Below, piece by piece: positions 11,156-22,589 of a DNA stretch of 64,000 nt. The stretch is from assembly GCA_022494885.1 (NCBI GenBank), contig JAGVSM010004964.1:62001-126000 (forward strand), written 5' to 3'. The notes below the pieces were generated by a model. It did no database searches. It was given only the letters and a program-made list of their open reading frames with translations, and was not told the DNA's origin. Position 1 is the stretch's first letter; every line of letters starts with the position of its first letter. This DNA comes from Micrasema longulum (lineage: Eukaryota; Arthropoda; Insecta; Trichoptera; Brachycentridae). Both the position numbers and the translations under genes were made by a program.

Positions 11156-11215
11156 CGAAACCTTTTCCACGGAAGGCAAACGCGCTGACCACTACTTCAC
11201 GGGACCGACAAATAT
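11156..11215 (-). repeat. tRNA-like SINE head (minus), family 3-like
   Basis: The reverse complement reads GTCGGTCCCGTGAAGTAGTG followed by GTCAGCGCGTTTGCCTTCCG, a box A and anticodon-arm region of a tRNA-derived SINE. It lies head-on against the plus-strand SINE at 10985. Confidence 0.55.
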
Positions 11216-11339
11216 GAGCCAAAAATTTTTTTTTACACAAACGCTTTCATGAATGGAAGAATTGGTTAATCTAGAACTGAGGGAGATAAGGTCGTTAACT
11301 CTTATATGGTTGTGGTGTAACACGAGTCTACATAGGATA

Positions 11340-11600
11340 CAAGGTGCATTTATCAACAATATTTTGAGTTTATCCAAATTTTTGTAGATAAGGACTGGAT
11401 TCAACTCTTTGGGGAGCTGTTTATATTAACATATTACAACATGGATAAAAAATATTTTAGATAAGGTAATATAGAAGTCTAGACATCTACAGGGCTTATG
11501 CCCTGTCATTGGTTGGTTTAAGTGGCCACTTTACACACTGGTAACATTCATCACTCTGCCCATATTTGAACATCTGTATCCCTTCAATTCTTTCATATGT
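11340..11600 (+). repeat. 380-bp family repeat (plus)
   Basis: Carries AAGGACTGGATTCAACTC, GGGGAGCTGTTTATATTAAC, GAAGTCTAGACATCTACAGG, CATTGGTTGGTTTAAGTGG and CATATTTGAACATCTGTATC. It is followed at 11630-11672 by GTATAAATGGACAATGTCCG, a LINE 3' tail also found in reverse at 44630. Confidence 0.75.
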
Positions 11601-11724
11601 TTTTTTTTCAGATTTTTTTTGCAGTATTAATACCCTGTGAATTGTATAAATGGACAATGTCCGTAAATAAATTCCATGTAACAAAAATGATTTAGATACC
11701 AGTAATAGCCGCTGATTTTTTTAT

Positions 11725-12475
11725 TATTTAATACTTTATATACATATACAATTTATAAACATATAAGGGTGGGCATATTGCCTTAAGGCAATTTTTTCCT
11801 ACCTACCCAAACCATTCAGTTTAAGAAAATTACAAGTACTTGGACATATTGATTCTTACGATTTTATACAAAATTAAAAACAAAGATTAACAAAATCAAA
11901 AATTAACACTATACTAAGAAGAGAGGAGAGGGGATGGTAAGGAAAGAAGAAAGAGAAAGGAACAATTTAAATATTAAAATAGCGACATTTAAATCTTGAC
12001 TTAGATGTAAATAAAGAAGGGGCGTCTCTCACATTAGTGGGTACATTATTCTCTCGTTACTTGAACGAAAAGATAGTCCGTGTTGTGATAAAGGTTGGAA
12101 GAGCTCTTCCAGATAAACAGGCGAAGTGGGATAATTAAAAATATTGTGAAGAAGTGGTGGAATGTGAATTTTTCTTCTATGCTTAATACTGAGCCAGTGT
12201 AGTTGCGTGCGATATTTGGTTGTGTGGTCGAATTTGCAAAGATTAAATATATTACGTATACAAATATTCTGCAATCGTTCTAACTTATCACGTAATTCAG
12301 AGTTCTGGATAACATACATTCGCATAGTCTTATTGAAGAAGGAATGCAGTTCCCAATGCACCACTAGTTGCGAATAGATAGCGATGATGAAAATGTACAT
12401 TATTTCGCTGATAGTAGAGAGCTTCAGGATTATAAAGTCAAATGGTGAACCGCATACATACAAGAACGTCACCCG
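11725..12475 (-). pseudogene. LINE ORF2 C-terminus with 3' UTR, family B, copy 2
   Basis: Minus frame 12472-12029 includes LRDKLERLQNICIRNIFNL, then KYRTQLHWLSIKHRRKIH and a tail with PVYLEELFQPLSQHGLSFRS. It aligns with the family B copy at 9830-10628 over the LERLQN.CIR block and the YR.QL.WL..R.RR block. Its 3' UTR (11725-11900) repeats the CATATTGCCTTAAGGCAATT signature. The N-terminal part of the frame (before LRDKLERL) is unrelated and is probably a junction. Confidence 0.75.
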
Positions 12476-12717
12476 ATTATATATTTATTAACGAGTATGT
12501 GATTACAGTTCTCTGCAGTTAGGAATTATATTGCACTGCATACCCATTAGTGCAGTATGCATTACTTACCTCCCCCCCCCCGGCCCCACAGACGGTAAGA
12601 TGGGTCATGTGACTACTTTAAGTCTAACTCACAACTTAAGGAGAGAGTCTTAAGTCTTAAATAAACGCATTTCCAAGAAATAATGTTTATACTTATATGT
12701 ATGTATATGCAAATTGT

Positions 12718-12812
12718 GGATATATATATATATATATATGTATATAAACATGCATATATGTATATGTGTGTGTGTATGTATGCATATGCATGTGTATGTA
12801 TGTGTGTATGTT
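12718..12812. repeat. TA / TG / TATG microsatellite
   Basis: A (TA)n run from about 12721 passes into TATATGTG and TGTATGTA repeats. The apparent reading frames with many Ile, Tyr and His on both strands are by-products of the repeat. Confidence 0.9.
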
Positions 12813-12859
12813 TTTAAATGTGAATTAATTAAATATTTTTCTAAGTACCCATATACCAA

Positions 12860-13025
12860 TGTTGGTAGATTTCCTTATTTTTACTTATTATTGTATCTTT
12901 TAGTTTTTCTTATGTTATCTTTAATTTTAATTATATTTACATACTGATGTTTCACTGCTGCACTTGAATGTATTTATAAAAAAATGTAAAAGCCCGTAGG
13001 GCGTGTAAATTAATAAATAAATAAA
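12860..13025 (+). repeat. LINE 3' tail
   Basis: AT-rich DNA ending AAAAGCCCGTAGGGCGTGTA then AATTAATAAATAAATAAATG. The small GCCCGTAGGGC hairpin before an AATAAATA tail is shared by several LINE ends here (14215-14246, 26350, 31385). Confidence 0.5.
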
Positions 13026-13086
13026 TGACAAAAATATATAAATAAAATAAGGTTAATATTTGTACATGACCGAATGTCGAGTTTTT

Positions 13087-13112
13087 GTGTCAACCGGTTT
13101 CGCCAGGACACT
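13087..13112 (-). ncRNA. Hammerhead-like relic with deleted core
   Basis: The minus strand reads GTGTC, CTG, GC, GAA, ACCGGT, T, GACAC. Stem I (GTGTC/GACAC) and the ACCGGT palindrome match the hammerhead-like motif at 36072, but most of the CTGANGA core and all of stem II are missing. It cannot be catalytic as it stands. It is a decayed family member. Confidence 0.5.
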
Positions 13113-13330
13113 GATTGCTTTATCATGTTAATCCCAAACAAGACAAAGAACAAACACCTCGCTAGAATTAACTTTTCTGAAAATTCTATATATAGGTTCT
13201 GCAGTATAGGCAACATTTTATATGTGAATGTGAAGCTTTACATTATAAAGATTACTCATATTATGAGGACATTAAGGACATAAGAACTCTCGCTTTCTAA
13301 CCAGTAGCCAGGCTCTTCAAAGACCTACGC
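13100..13330 (+). pseudogene. LINE ORF2 C-terminal zinc-knuckle relic
   Basis: The plus frame gives NKHLARINF, then YRFC, and in a shifted frame LCECEALHYKDY. This parallels GHCRLNKH..RMNL...CRF...CECEAL at 55440. The pattern (GHc.L..H...M....CR.C....E...H..C.C.AL) is the RNase H / zinc-knuckle end of I/R1/LOA-type LINE ORF2 proteins. The tail CCAGTAGCCAGGCTCTTCAA is also shared with 55925. Confidence 0.6.
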
Positions 13331-13899
13331 CGCGATTATGAACGCTATATTTATCGGTACATATCAAGACGGTATAAAGTAGGATCGACATTTTAAAATA
13401 AAAATCTATATATTTGTGTAGGGTTCATAGTCCATTATCGAAGACGCACACGTGCGGAAACGTTTCACCTGAAATAGTGTGATGACCGAAGACAGCAATA
13501 TCATCATTTTCCATTGAATCCAATACATACGTATAATGCAACTCTTATAGTATTGCACGTTTAACTAGGAGCATTGTTCTGCAGTACATTCACATCGTCC
13601 CTACCATGAAAAAATGAACTGTAAAGAAATGTGGTCTATAAAGAGACCACAGGACACAACGCCAGTCAGTCAGCCCAAGTTCAGTTCACTTCAGTCCAGC
13701 TCGACGATGTCACTCAGTTCTAGCATGTAGTTCAAGTGCAGTCTCTTCAACCCATCATCACCGCTAAGCTCGCGTAAATAAATAAATGCTCAGATTTATA
13801 ACTGTTAATTATAATTTTAAAGTCTAAGCATTTAAAATGAACAGTATAATATTTCATGGAAGGATGTAGAAACGAAAGCGGGATTATATATATGTATTT
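13331..13899. other. Unassigned; TATAAAG-containing segment
   Basis: 13632-13680 reads GTCTATAAAGAGACCACAGG followed by CAGTCAGTCAGCCCAAGTTC, which could be a core promoter with an initiator-rich start region as in some LTRs, but no flanking LTR partner, primer-binding site or coding region is visible. No protein recognised. Confidence 0.3.
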
Positions 13900-14246
13900 G
13901 AATATACCAAATGCAATATGTATTGTTTAAAAGATGGCAAGCGGATGTATGATTTGTATCATATATTTGCTTGCTATCGTATTTCAGTTTTTATGTACAT
14001 ATTATTACTTGTTACTTTATTACTATTTGTTGCTATACTATTGTTGTTAACATACCTATGTGTAAATATTTTTCTGTCCCAAAATGAGTTTTTTGTGACT
14101 CCTGGGAGTACAAAAAAATAAAAAAATGGAATGTAATTGTAAAAAAAAAATAAAAAAATAAAAAAAATATTTCTTACTAAATATGTTTTATGTATGTACC
14201 ATAATTAAAAACGCTCTACGGGCGTTTATGTGAATTAAATAAATGA
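13900..14246 (+). repeat. LINE 3' UTR pieces, family D and another tail
   Basis: 14084-14160 (GAGTTTTTTGTGACTCCTGG then an AAAAAATAAAAAAA tail) is the plus-strand counterpart of 7725-7904. A second tail follows at 14205-14246 (AACGCTCTACGGGCGTTTAT, GAATTAAATAAATG). The 67-codon frame before it is hydrophobic AT-rich noise. Confidence 0.5.
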
Positions 14247-14672
14247 AAATATCGTAATCTCGAATTTTTTTCGAAAATATTAAATTGAATGCTTCTCTAC
14301 AAACACTTGTACATGCTTGAAATGTTAAAATAAATATAATTTAAGACCCGGTTCTTTGAAGATAGTGCCCCAGAAAATATTTTATTTTATTGCGACTCTC
14401 CTCTTACTGCAAAGCTTAATTAAAATTTTAACTGTAGTAACCAAACTCTGTCTGTAGATGTAGCGACTTAAGAAAGTTTACGAGACTTTGATGTAGGTAT
14501 ACACCTTTATTGTATCGTTGTTGGAAATAACCGGTTAAATACAAAATTATTATTATAAGTGATTAATTAAAAACATCATCATTCGTCAATGTTGACTGAA
14601 TGTTTCTATAAAATAAATAAATAAATATAAGTAAAAGGGCGACGTAGGGCATTCCTATATATATATAATTAA
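14247..14672. other. AT-rich spacer
   Basis: No coding signal. A LINE-like AAATAAATAAATAAATA run lies near 14610. Confidence 0.35.
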
Positions 14673-15672
14673 CTAACGTACCCGACAGACGCTGTCCTGC
14701 CCAAACGTTGGCTTGCCTGCTATTAGCTGGTTAAGGGTTAGTTCTTCGTTTTATCTTCTCATGTGATTTGTTAAGATTCCTCGTTGTGCTTCAATCAAAA
14801 TCGTGCAAAAATTACTGCTCTAGTGCCAAAATCAAGGGAGAATATACAGGAATACGGTTGATAAAGAAAAGTTAAACCACGTTTTATCGTCACCACCATG
14901 AATCCTATAAAATTATGGCACTTACCTCATGCCCAATGCAAATTTTGTCGGGTTTTGACGCAATCTTGACATTTAATTGAAAACCAAAAGAAATTTTAAA
15001 AAAATGCCCGATTGTGTCGTGTATGCGTGCAAAAACTGTCCGCATAAAAGAAAAAAGACTTTTCATTGATAAGTAGGTACCAAGGTACTTATTTGTGATC
15101 AAATTCCAAAATTAAAAATTGTTAATATTCAAATATTGAATTTAAGTAGTTACTTGTTTAAAGTGGAATTCCAAAACGATTAGTATTTTTCAAATGTGGC
15201 ATTTTTTTTGCAAATGTCAAACTTCGTTCTTCTCACCAACACAGGGGTGCACTTGTGTAGGAATACGATCAGAAAAATGTATTGAATGCCAGGAAATATG
15301 GTTTTAGTAATACCAAAAATCCAGTAAAAAGAAATAAATGGGTAGAAATTATAAGGAATTTAAGGGAAGAGTCTGACTGATATCCATTAAAAATAAATTC
15401 CGTTTGTATTCATTCAAAAACGAACTTCTTTTATTCACTAAATAACAACATTCTTCCATTTTTTTGTAAATGCAGTCTCCTCGAATGCAACCCTGGTAGA
15501 TAGATGAATAAAACATTTTTGCTCCAAAGATCTTTTTTACTAATTAGATTGAATTTACGAACACGCGCAACGCAAAGATCTACATTTCTCTGAAAACCGC
15601 ACGTAAATCGATTAAGCCGTTTAAGAGGAGTTCAGTGACATCACACGTACAGAGGAGTTATGTATATAAAGA
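14673..15672 (-). mobile_element. Helitron-like non-autonomous element
   Basis: On the minus strand the left end is TCTTTATATACATAACTCCT, then GTGTGATGTCACTGAACTCC, AAACGGCTTAATCGATTTAC and GAAATGTAGATCTTTGCGTT. The right end is GGCAAGCCAACGTTTGGGCA, GGACAGCGTCTGTCGGG and a final TTAG (CTAG in other copies). A 5' TC, a 3' CTAG-type end and an A/T target are Helitron features, and there is no TIR. No Rep/helicase frame exists, so it is non-autonomous. About 1.0 kb; copies at 21029, 29874, 31690, 51272 and 51775. Confidence 0.7.
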
Positions 15673-17874
15673 TATTTATAGCATCTAAGGTGTGCATGCA
15701 ATACTGAAATATCATATTAAAATGTGTCTTTATTGCAGACTGTATTCTTCAGTTCTTTTAGATTGTTCAAGTCATAAGGTTTTAAAATATATCAAGAAAT
15801 CTGCTTATAAAAAGGTCCTAACAATAGCGAAATATCACACACTACGAATACCGATATAAATATATGAAATGGATTTAAAATAATTAATTGTATTTTCAAA
15901 ATCAATATGGATACTGTGGAGAAATGTTTTCATACATAAATATAAAAAACAAATTTAAAATAAATACGTTGCTGGAAAAATGCGACATGTTTGGCCTTGG
16001 TTATTGTGACGTCAAGATTTGTGATAATGTTCTGTACAAATTTCAATGGTTAGGAACAAATAAACATGAATTGTGACGTATTAGGGGCGTGGCCAATGGA
16101 ATGACCGTTTTCGCGGGAATTCAAAATTACAAATTTTAAAGTGTTTTTTTATGATACTAATAAAAAGCTAATTTTTTTTACTGGACATTATTTCATAGAC
16201 CTTTATTTCGTTAAAAATGTAAAAAAAAACGTGATATTTCCCTATCACTTTTACGCATTGCTAATCTATTCGAAAAATACATTGTAACGTCCTTTTGTGA
16301 GGAGGGTGAAAATTGTCGAGAGAGAAAATAAAAGAATGTCAACACTCAACGTATCAACATACTGCAAAGATTAACGAAAAATTAAAAAATCTAATTATAT
16401 AGAAAATTAAATTGTGACTTTTTATTGGTTGACGGCTACGCTCTGTGCATTGTTGTGAGACAATGCAAAAGTAAGCCGAACAAATAAATGCAGATCAAAT
16501 TCCTCACAAAATATACGCTATTCACCAGTGTCGCTCAACCAGTAGAGATGAGAATGTCTCCAAAATGAGGACAATAATTATGTCCGACCTTCCCACCAGA
16601 TGTGTGAAGAATAAAGATAAAAAAATAGGATTCAAACTTTAAATAGTCTCGGAGCCTCAATAATCACTGTGTATTGCGAATTAAACACGTAGACCAGGTA
16701 ATTGCAAAATAACAAAGGCTTTTCTCGAAATTAAAATTTTATTTTTAAAAGAAAAAGTATACAGTTTTGTGCGTTTACTTAGCTTAATACAAAATCTAAA
16801 AGACCAAATTGCAAATGATTTAGAAATTTAAAGAAATTGAAAATAAATATTAAATGTTTAATTCTTGACAACAATCATCCACGTTAAATTCTTTAAAATC
16901 TTCTTTGTAGACATTCAAAGTTTTTTTCTGTTTCAAATAGCCCGAGTATTATGTGAAAAGTTCCAGTTTTTAAAAGTATATCCGGTTTAACATCTTGGCG
17001 TAAGCCATCGCTGTACTCGTCATTCCTCTAAATAATACTTTGACCGATTTTATTGTTGTCGACTCGGCATCGGGTTTAATAATTTAGATTCTGTATATAA
17101 AAATTGACGTAAATTGTCAAGATTCAGGCAGATGTAATGATAATCCATTATAAATATGGTAATGTACTATATATTTTAAATATATAAAAATAAAATGGGG
17201 TGTTTAGAAAGCCTATATGTGAACTAAAATACATCATTAAATTCCGAGTTCTGGCAAATTGAAACGACAATATGAGTACAAATTCAATTACATAGTACTA
17301 ACATGCCGTAAAGCCATGTTTCCTCGATATAAAAGAACTACATCTTTGATTTCGTCAGGTTACACGTTTTTTCATCACGTATTGCCATGCCTGAATCTTA
17401 ACGGAGCAAAAATATCATTTAGACTCGTGCTTAATCACACGCTACTTAAATGGGACAGGATGAAATATAGTCGTTACAATATATATATTTTTTAACCGTG
17501 TTATTTTAAAACCGGGTAAAAACCATACAAAGCATGGCTACAGTGTGTATAAATTAGATCCTTTCAGTACAAAATAGATAAATCTCTCTCTTTATTGAAA
17601 TAATACAAATTCTCATCTCATAATTACAACTACTGTGAAATGACACATAATTGCCTTTTCATTTGACATCGTTTGTCAGAGAAACAATAATAATTGTGTA
17701 TCTCGGCTCTTTGTTCCGAGTTCTATCTCCCAAAATACACTTCCATATAATCACTAACTTGAATCTGCTTGATGTATACGATTCGGTTATATGTATATGA
17801 GAAAGCGCCTGTTTCCCCAAAATATTTCACTTCAATTCATAACCACCATATTCCAGAATTAAAATCATTGGTAC
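15673..17874. other. Long unassigned AT-rich stretch
   Basis: No transposon signature, no coding region and no RNA gene recognised. A few less AT-rich patches (16080-16110 and 16430-16620) have no recognisable frame. A minus-strand splice-free gene cannot be seen here. Confidence 0.4.
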
Positions 17875-17996
17875 ATTATAACAGAGATGGCAAATATTTT
17901 ATGAAAGGGAATAAAGAAGTCCAGGTATTTACATGGTGAATGAGCTGTCAACGGCTGGTTTAAATGGCCACTTTACACAATGTGTAACATTCACCT
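17875..17996 (+). repeat. 380-bp family repeat, fragment
   Basis: Includes TTATAACAGAGATGGCAAAT, GAAGTCCAGGTATTTACATG, and GGTTTAAATGGCCACTTTAC followed by CACAATGTGTAACATTCACC. It stops abruptly at about 17996, where another repeat starts. Confidence 0.7.
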
Positions 17997-18072
17997 ACGT
18001 TTATTTTTTTCATATCATAAACAATAATAAAAATACGTTTATTGGTTTATACCACCTTTATTTATAATTTTT

Positions 18073-18115
18073 ACCGGTGACCGGATTTCGTCGTGACCGA
18101 CATCGTCAGACTAGA
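18073..18115 (-). ncRNA. Hammerhead-ribozyme-like motif
   Basis: The minus strand reads CTAGT, CTGACGA, T, GTCG-GTCA-CGAC, GAA, ATCCGGT, C, ACCGG. The core CTGACGA and GAA are intact and stem II (GTCG/CGAC) is perfect. Stem I CTAGT/ACCGG pairs except at one position. As in the other copies, one extra base lies between the core and stem II. Stem III would form from a near-palindrome, implying a dimeric fold. Activity is not shown. Confidence 0.5.
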
Positions 18116-19677
18116 GGGAGATTAAACAAACTTTTATGTTATGTACAAGTGTATGCAGGGGTTGTTAATCCTAATTTCATATGTTTATAGAGATAAAAGA
18201 GTTTCAATGAAAATACGAGTAATTAAAGTATAAAGTAATAACAATTTTTTTTTTTTTTTTTTTAATAATTTTATAAAAGGTACATGTTTAAAAAAAATTC
18301 TATACAGATCTACTTTTACACATCTAGTAAATGTAACTCTCCAAAAAAATATTAACTCTTGTACTTGAAGAGTGACTTACACTGTTGTAGTTGTTTACTT
18401 ATAATGGTTTATATAATTTTAAATACGAGTACATAAGAAAATAAATAAAGACATAGGATATATAAAAAAATCATAAAACAATAATACATTCACACCAATT
18501 AAATTTAATGTAGTTTTTACACGTGTTCCAAAAATTTCATTAGATTTACTTTAAATTTATTTATTGATAGGGTAAAAGCACCAATGAATGACCGATTAAG
18601 GTTCAGCTTGTAGTGAAATCCACATCAAAGGTATAAATTTCATTATTTAAGCGTACAAAAAAGAGAACAATAAAAAACACATTATTTTTTCTAAGTACTT
18701 TTACTTTTTTATTGAAATACGAGTATTATAATTATAATTATTATTATTTTTAAAAAATAGCAGAATCACCAGTGAATGACCACTACTACCCTAGTAAAAA
18801 TAAAACTCAGATTTAGTTACATCATAACATTATAAACACCCTAACACATTAGAATATGGATATATTCAAAGAATTGCATAAGAAATAGAATCAAATAAAA
18901 CACCTACCACACCCTTTCTTATAAAAACACTATCAATCTCAGAACAATAACGAGAAAACGCACTATTACCTTTTGACAACTCACAGTTCAAAACTGATAG
19001 ATTTGTTTCTTACCAAAAGATGTGTCCGCCTACTGCTTTTGTCATAGTTTCTAGTGTTAAAAGTTTTTTGACTGGACACATGTAGCAATTCTTATTATAT
19101 TGTGTTTTATTAACCAATGGTCATTTACTAGGGGGTGGTCATTTACTGATGCTTTGACCCTATATTATTTTTAATAGTTTTTAGTTCATTGGGAAGATTA
19201 TTTTAATTTTTTGCACCTTTAAAGACAAAGTTATTTTGACCATGACTTTTGTGAAGTTGGATGAATTTAAGTTTTGTTTGATTTGTTTGTCAATTTGGAA
19301 ATCGTACAATCACAAAATCTTATTTTCCCGAACATTTCATCCAATGAATTTTGTTATATTTTTTTTTTTACTTGTTTTATTTTCCATACATATATTATTT
19401 ACATATAAATATAATTACAAAAATACACTTCAGAAAAATACATCTTAAAATTAAGCCAGTACATGAATTGGAAAAAATGCCCACAAAAACTTCAGCGTCT
19501 GAGCGTGGGCCATTCCTTTTTTAATTACTAAATAGTTTATAGCACATATATATAGTATGACATGACCACGAAAAGAAAATAAAAGAAAAGAAAAATAAAA
19601 GAAAAACCAAATTAACATTAGCTGAAATTACGAAAATATGACTTATTTGCAGTGTGCATTTATTTTTAATATTTTTT
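18116..19677. other. AT-rich DNA without recognised genes
   Basis: A 20-base poly(T) run near 18246 and several A/T runs. The motif CACCAATGAATGACCGATTA at 18580 recurs loosely at 18771 (CACCAGTGAATGACCACTAC) and in reverse at 19118-19150, a weak local repeat. No protein seen. Confidence 0.35.
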
Positions 19678-20235
19678 TTTTCAAAGAATGTGTCTATCTG
19701 CTCCTTCCATGCTAATCCAAGACCTCAAACCTACTTTAAACCGTACCAGTGATGTAATGTTTTGTAATTCCTTGGTTAGAAGATTGAAGGATCTTGGACC
19801 AACATGTAAGGAGTGCCTCTGTGCGAACTTAGTTTTGCATCCTGGAACTGACAGTACACTATCGGATCTATTACTAATACGATGTAAATTATTACTAAAC
19901 AATTCCGTATTCAAGTAAACATATTTCAGGCACTGAAATAAATATAACTTTCTATAACTAAGAAGTCCACTCTCTACGTATAATTTATTACTAGGAAATA
20001 ATCTATGTTTTTTGTAAATTATTTTAATTATAGTTTTCTGTGCAATTTCTATTGAGCGACTATGCGCGTCTAAGACTCTTCACCACCCTATTATAATTTA
20101 TGTTATCGAAGACTGGATTAAAGCGTAATGTACTATTTTTAATTTTTCTTTGGTCAATATATTTTTCAGTCTTTGGAAAACATAAGATAAATATCTGAGT
20201 TTATCTGCTAGTTTAGCTATATATTTTTTTCCCAT
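19678..20235 (-). pseudogene. Jockey/CR1-like LINE RT C-terminus
   Basis: From 20235 down, the minus strand reads IAKLADKLRYLSYVFQRLKN, then QSSIT and IIIGW (the 'Y.AL.QS.L.YGI..WG' RT thumb block, here with two stops), then RSIEIAQKTIIKIIYKKHRL and FPSNKLYVESGLLSYRKLYL. An open frame 19914-19681 carries the end: NRSDSVLSVPGCKTKFAQRH and GPRSFNLLTKELQNI. This order is a LINE ORF2 C-terminus. Catalytic YADD is not included; the copy is 5'-truncated and mutated. Confidence 0.7.
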
Positions 20236-20399
20236 TTTAGCCTATAATATATGTATTTATTTGGTAACACTTATTACAAATATCAACATTAAATTTTAAA
20301 TCATGGATTTTAGTTGACAAATTCTGTGAAGGGCCACTTTCATTTGAGATTTGAAAAGGCAAATACATTTTTTTTTCTTGATTTAAACTAAGTAAATTT

Positions 20400-20925
20400 G
20401 ACAATGTTTGATTATGTCCAAATGTTTGCAGACTGGCTGGATTTCCTCCCTAGGGAGTTCATATTTAAATTTCATTGTAATGTTCACTGTAAATGCCTAG
20501 ACTTCCATATTCCCTTAAAAAAAATATTTTCCTTCTCTGTTAAAATAAATTTAAATATAAACAACTCTTGAGGGAGGAAATACAGCCAGTCTGTAAGCAT
20601 TTGGACATAATAAAACATTGTTGAATCACTACCTGGTAAAAGAAGAAGTATAAAAATTAAAAAATTGTTTTCAGGCGTTGCCTAGTAGGTGATTTGGTTC
20701 AGCCGGATGAATCTCACCCACGTGATAAAGGTTTCAGCTCTTTGACTTCACAAAAGTCAACAGATGGAAGAGTTGAGGAAATGTGGATGTTCAAACATGG
20801 GCGGAATGGTGAATGTTACGCAGTGTGTAAAGTGACCATTTAAACCAGCCAATGACACGTCATAAGCCCTGTAAATGCCCAGACTTCCATATTCCCTTCT
20901 CAAAAATGTTTTCCCCTTTCTCTTG
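20400..20925 (-). repeat. 380-bp family repeat, foldback form
   Basis: A left part (20405-20460: ATGTCCAAATGTTTGCAGAC, CTGGCTGGATTTCCTCCCTA) is repeated inverted at 20565-20615 (GGAGGAAATACAGCCAGTCT). A complete minus unit follows (GCGTTGCCTAGTAGGTGATT, GTGATAAAGGTTTCAGCTC, GGTGAATGTTACGCAGTG) to 20925. A short reversed end is also present at 20490-20518. Confidence 0.75.
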
Positions 20926-21028
20926 AAATAAATTAAAATAAATAAATTTGTTTCAAGTCAGTTATTAACTATCATAATACTTTTTGTAGCGTCATTAAAG
21001 GTTGACTCCCATGTTTTATTATAAACAA

Positions 21029-21125
21029 CTAGCGGACCTGACAGACGTTGTCCTGCCCAAAAGTTGGCTTGTCTGCTAAAACCCAGGAAGAAGACTTTTC
21101 ATTGATAAGAAGGTACCTAGGACAA
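21029..21125 (-). mobile_element. Helitron-like 3' end fragment
   Basis: ACTAGCGGACCTGACAGACG, then TTGTCCTGCCCAAAAGTTGG and GGTACCTAGG. On the minus strand this is the 3' end with terminal CTAG. The rest of the element is missing. Confidence 0.65.
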
Positions 21126-21489
21126 TTTTAAGCTAAACTACCGATAAAATTTTAAGTTAACATGGCTTGAGATTGCGTTTGTTTAAGTCTCGTTGGTGAA
21201 ATCCACTGAGTGAGTTTCGGTGTGAAAGTTAAGTCGAGTGTCCTAGAGATTAAGCGAGTTGTCCTTAAGGAAACATGCGTAAACTCAATTTAATAGATGT
21301 TTTGTCATATTAACTCATTTCGGTTACGACCGCGTGCTATTATCCCATCATCTAGCTAAAGAACAAGTCATTTCCAACTCAAAATGTAGGCTTAACTTCG
21401 CCGTCGTAAGGAGATTGGGAAAGCGCAGAGGAGGGGGGTCCAACCGTATACTTATAGTATTTCATAAATAATACGAGGGTAGGCTGAAA

Positions 21490-21720
21490 AGCAATTTATT
21501 TATTTGTTTATTAGACGGCACAAGTGCCTTTAACAATATAAAATTCAACAATATAATGAGTAAGTTAGATATACAAAAATTAAAAAACAGTATTAAAACA
21601 TGGGTATGAAAAGAAAAAAAACATGAATTCTAACAAGTATACATGTATGTATGTCGGCATACAAAATATATAACAAATATGAAATGAGTTAGAACTAGAT
21701 CTTTAGCATAAGTAGCTTTT
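21490..21720 (-). repeat. LINE 3' UTR end (minus)
   Basis: Starts TTTATTTATTTGTTTATTAG, then ACGGCACAAGTGCCTTTAAC. The reverse complement of this (TAATAAAGGCACTAAGTGCC, TTTATTTAAG) ends the plus-strand sequence at 42045-42080. No coding region follows. Confidence 0.5.
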
Positions 21721-21830
21721 GCAAATAATTCGTTAATCATTACTATAGAACATCATAAAATATTTATAAAGAGATGATTCGACTAAATGTTATTAAATAT
21801 TTGTATAAAACCACTTACGGAATTTTCTAA

Positions 21831-21872
21831 GTCTACCAGTTTCGAGACGTACCCGTCACTTCGTCAGGACAC
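21831..21872 (-). ncRNA. Hammerhead-ribozyme-like motif
   Basis: The minus strand reads GTGTC, CTGACGA, A, GTGAC-GGGTAC-GTCTC region, GAA, ACTGGT, A, GAC. The core is intact. Stem II is GTGAC against GTCTC, with one mismatch. Stem I keeps GTC/GAC. Upstream is GCATGTTGGTTTAATTG, shared with 36050. A non-autonomous repeat carries it. Confidence 0.5.
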
Positions 21873-22009
21873 CAATTAAACCAACATGCAAACCAACATG
21901 CAGAACCCACTATACACCTTCACCATAGCTGTTGCACAAAAATATAAAACTAACAAAAATAAAAAGTCGGTAAATGGTTATATACAAATATTTAATAACA
22001 TTTAGTAAA

Positions 22010-22370
22010 ATGTTTGACAACAAAATTAATGCTTTAAATATTGTTGATAAATTCACCTAGTCCATGAAAAAGTATATAAATTGAAAAAATAAGATTTTCA
22101 GGCGTTGCCTAGTATGTAGGTGAAATAATTCAATTATATGAATCTCACCCGCAGAAATAAAGTTTTCAGATCTTTAAATCCACAAACATCAACATATGAA
22201 AGAATTGAAGGAATAAAGATGTTCAAATATCGGCAGAATGGTGAATGTTAACAGTGTGTAAAGTGGCCTCTTAAACCATCCAATGACAGGTCATAAGCCC
22301 AGTATATGCCTAGACTTCTATATTACTTTCTCTAAAATGTTCTTAATCTCTGTTGTAATATGCTTTAAAT
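22010..22370 (-). repeat. 380-bp family repeat unit
   Basis: Contains CCTAGTCCATGAAAAAGTAT, TCAGGCGTTGCCTAGTATGT, GAATCTCACCCGCAGAAATA, and GTCATAAGCCCAGTATATGC, and ends CTCTGTTGTAATATGC. It starts right after the hammerhead-like repeat. Confidence 0.75.
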
Positions 22371-22589
22371 ATTAATAATATTTTATCAGACGATTTGAAT
22401 TCGCAAAGACTCGACTTAAAAATGTCGATATGAGAGGTACATTTATTTCCTAGTCTGTGTATACGCGGTATTGGTGAGTGACAAAGATAGTTGGTTAGAG
22501 AAGGGTGACAATAATATAGACTTTTTTGTCTAGTTCTACGTATTGGTTTATTAATGTTTATTAAATCCAGGAGTTCGCAACAATTGAAT

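Noticed and set aside
12650..12947. Overlapping 69- and 77-codon frames on both strands
   Set aside because: They are translations of a TA/TG microsatellite (Ile-Tyr and Cys-Val repeats), without any coding signal.
13436..13475. TCGAAGA-CGCAC-AC-GTGCG-GAA-ACGT resembles a hammerhead
   Set aside because: The core is wrong at its start (TCGAAGA), stem I is absent, and there are no sister copies in the window. The GCAC/GTGC hairpin can arise by chance.
13620..13800. Solo LTR candidate with TATAAAG and CAGTCAGTCAG
   Set aside because: No TG...CA ends with target duplication, no partner LTR and no retroviral-type coding sequence.
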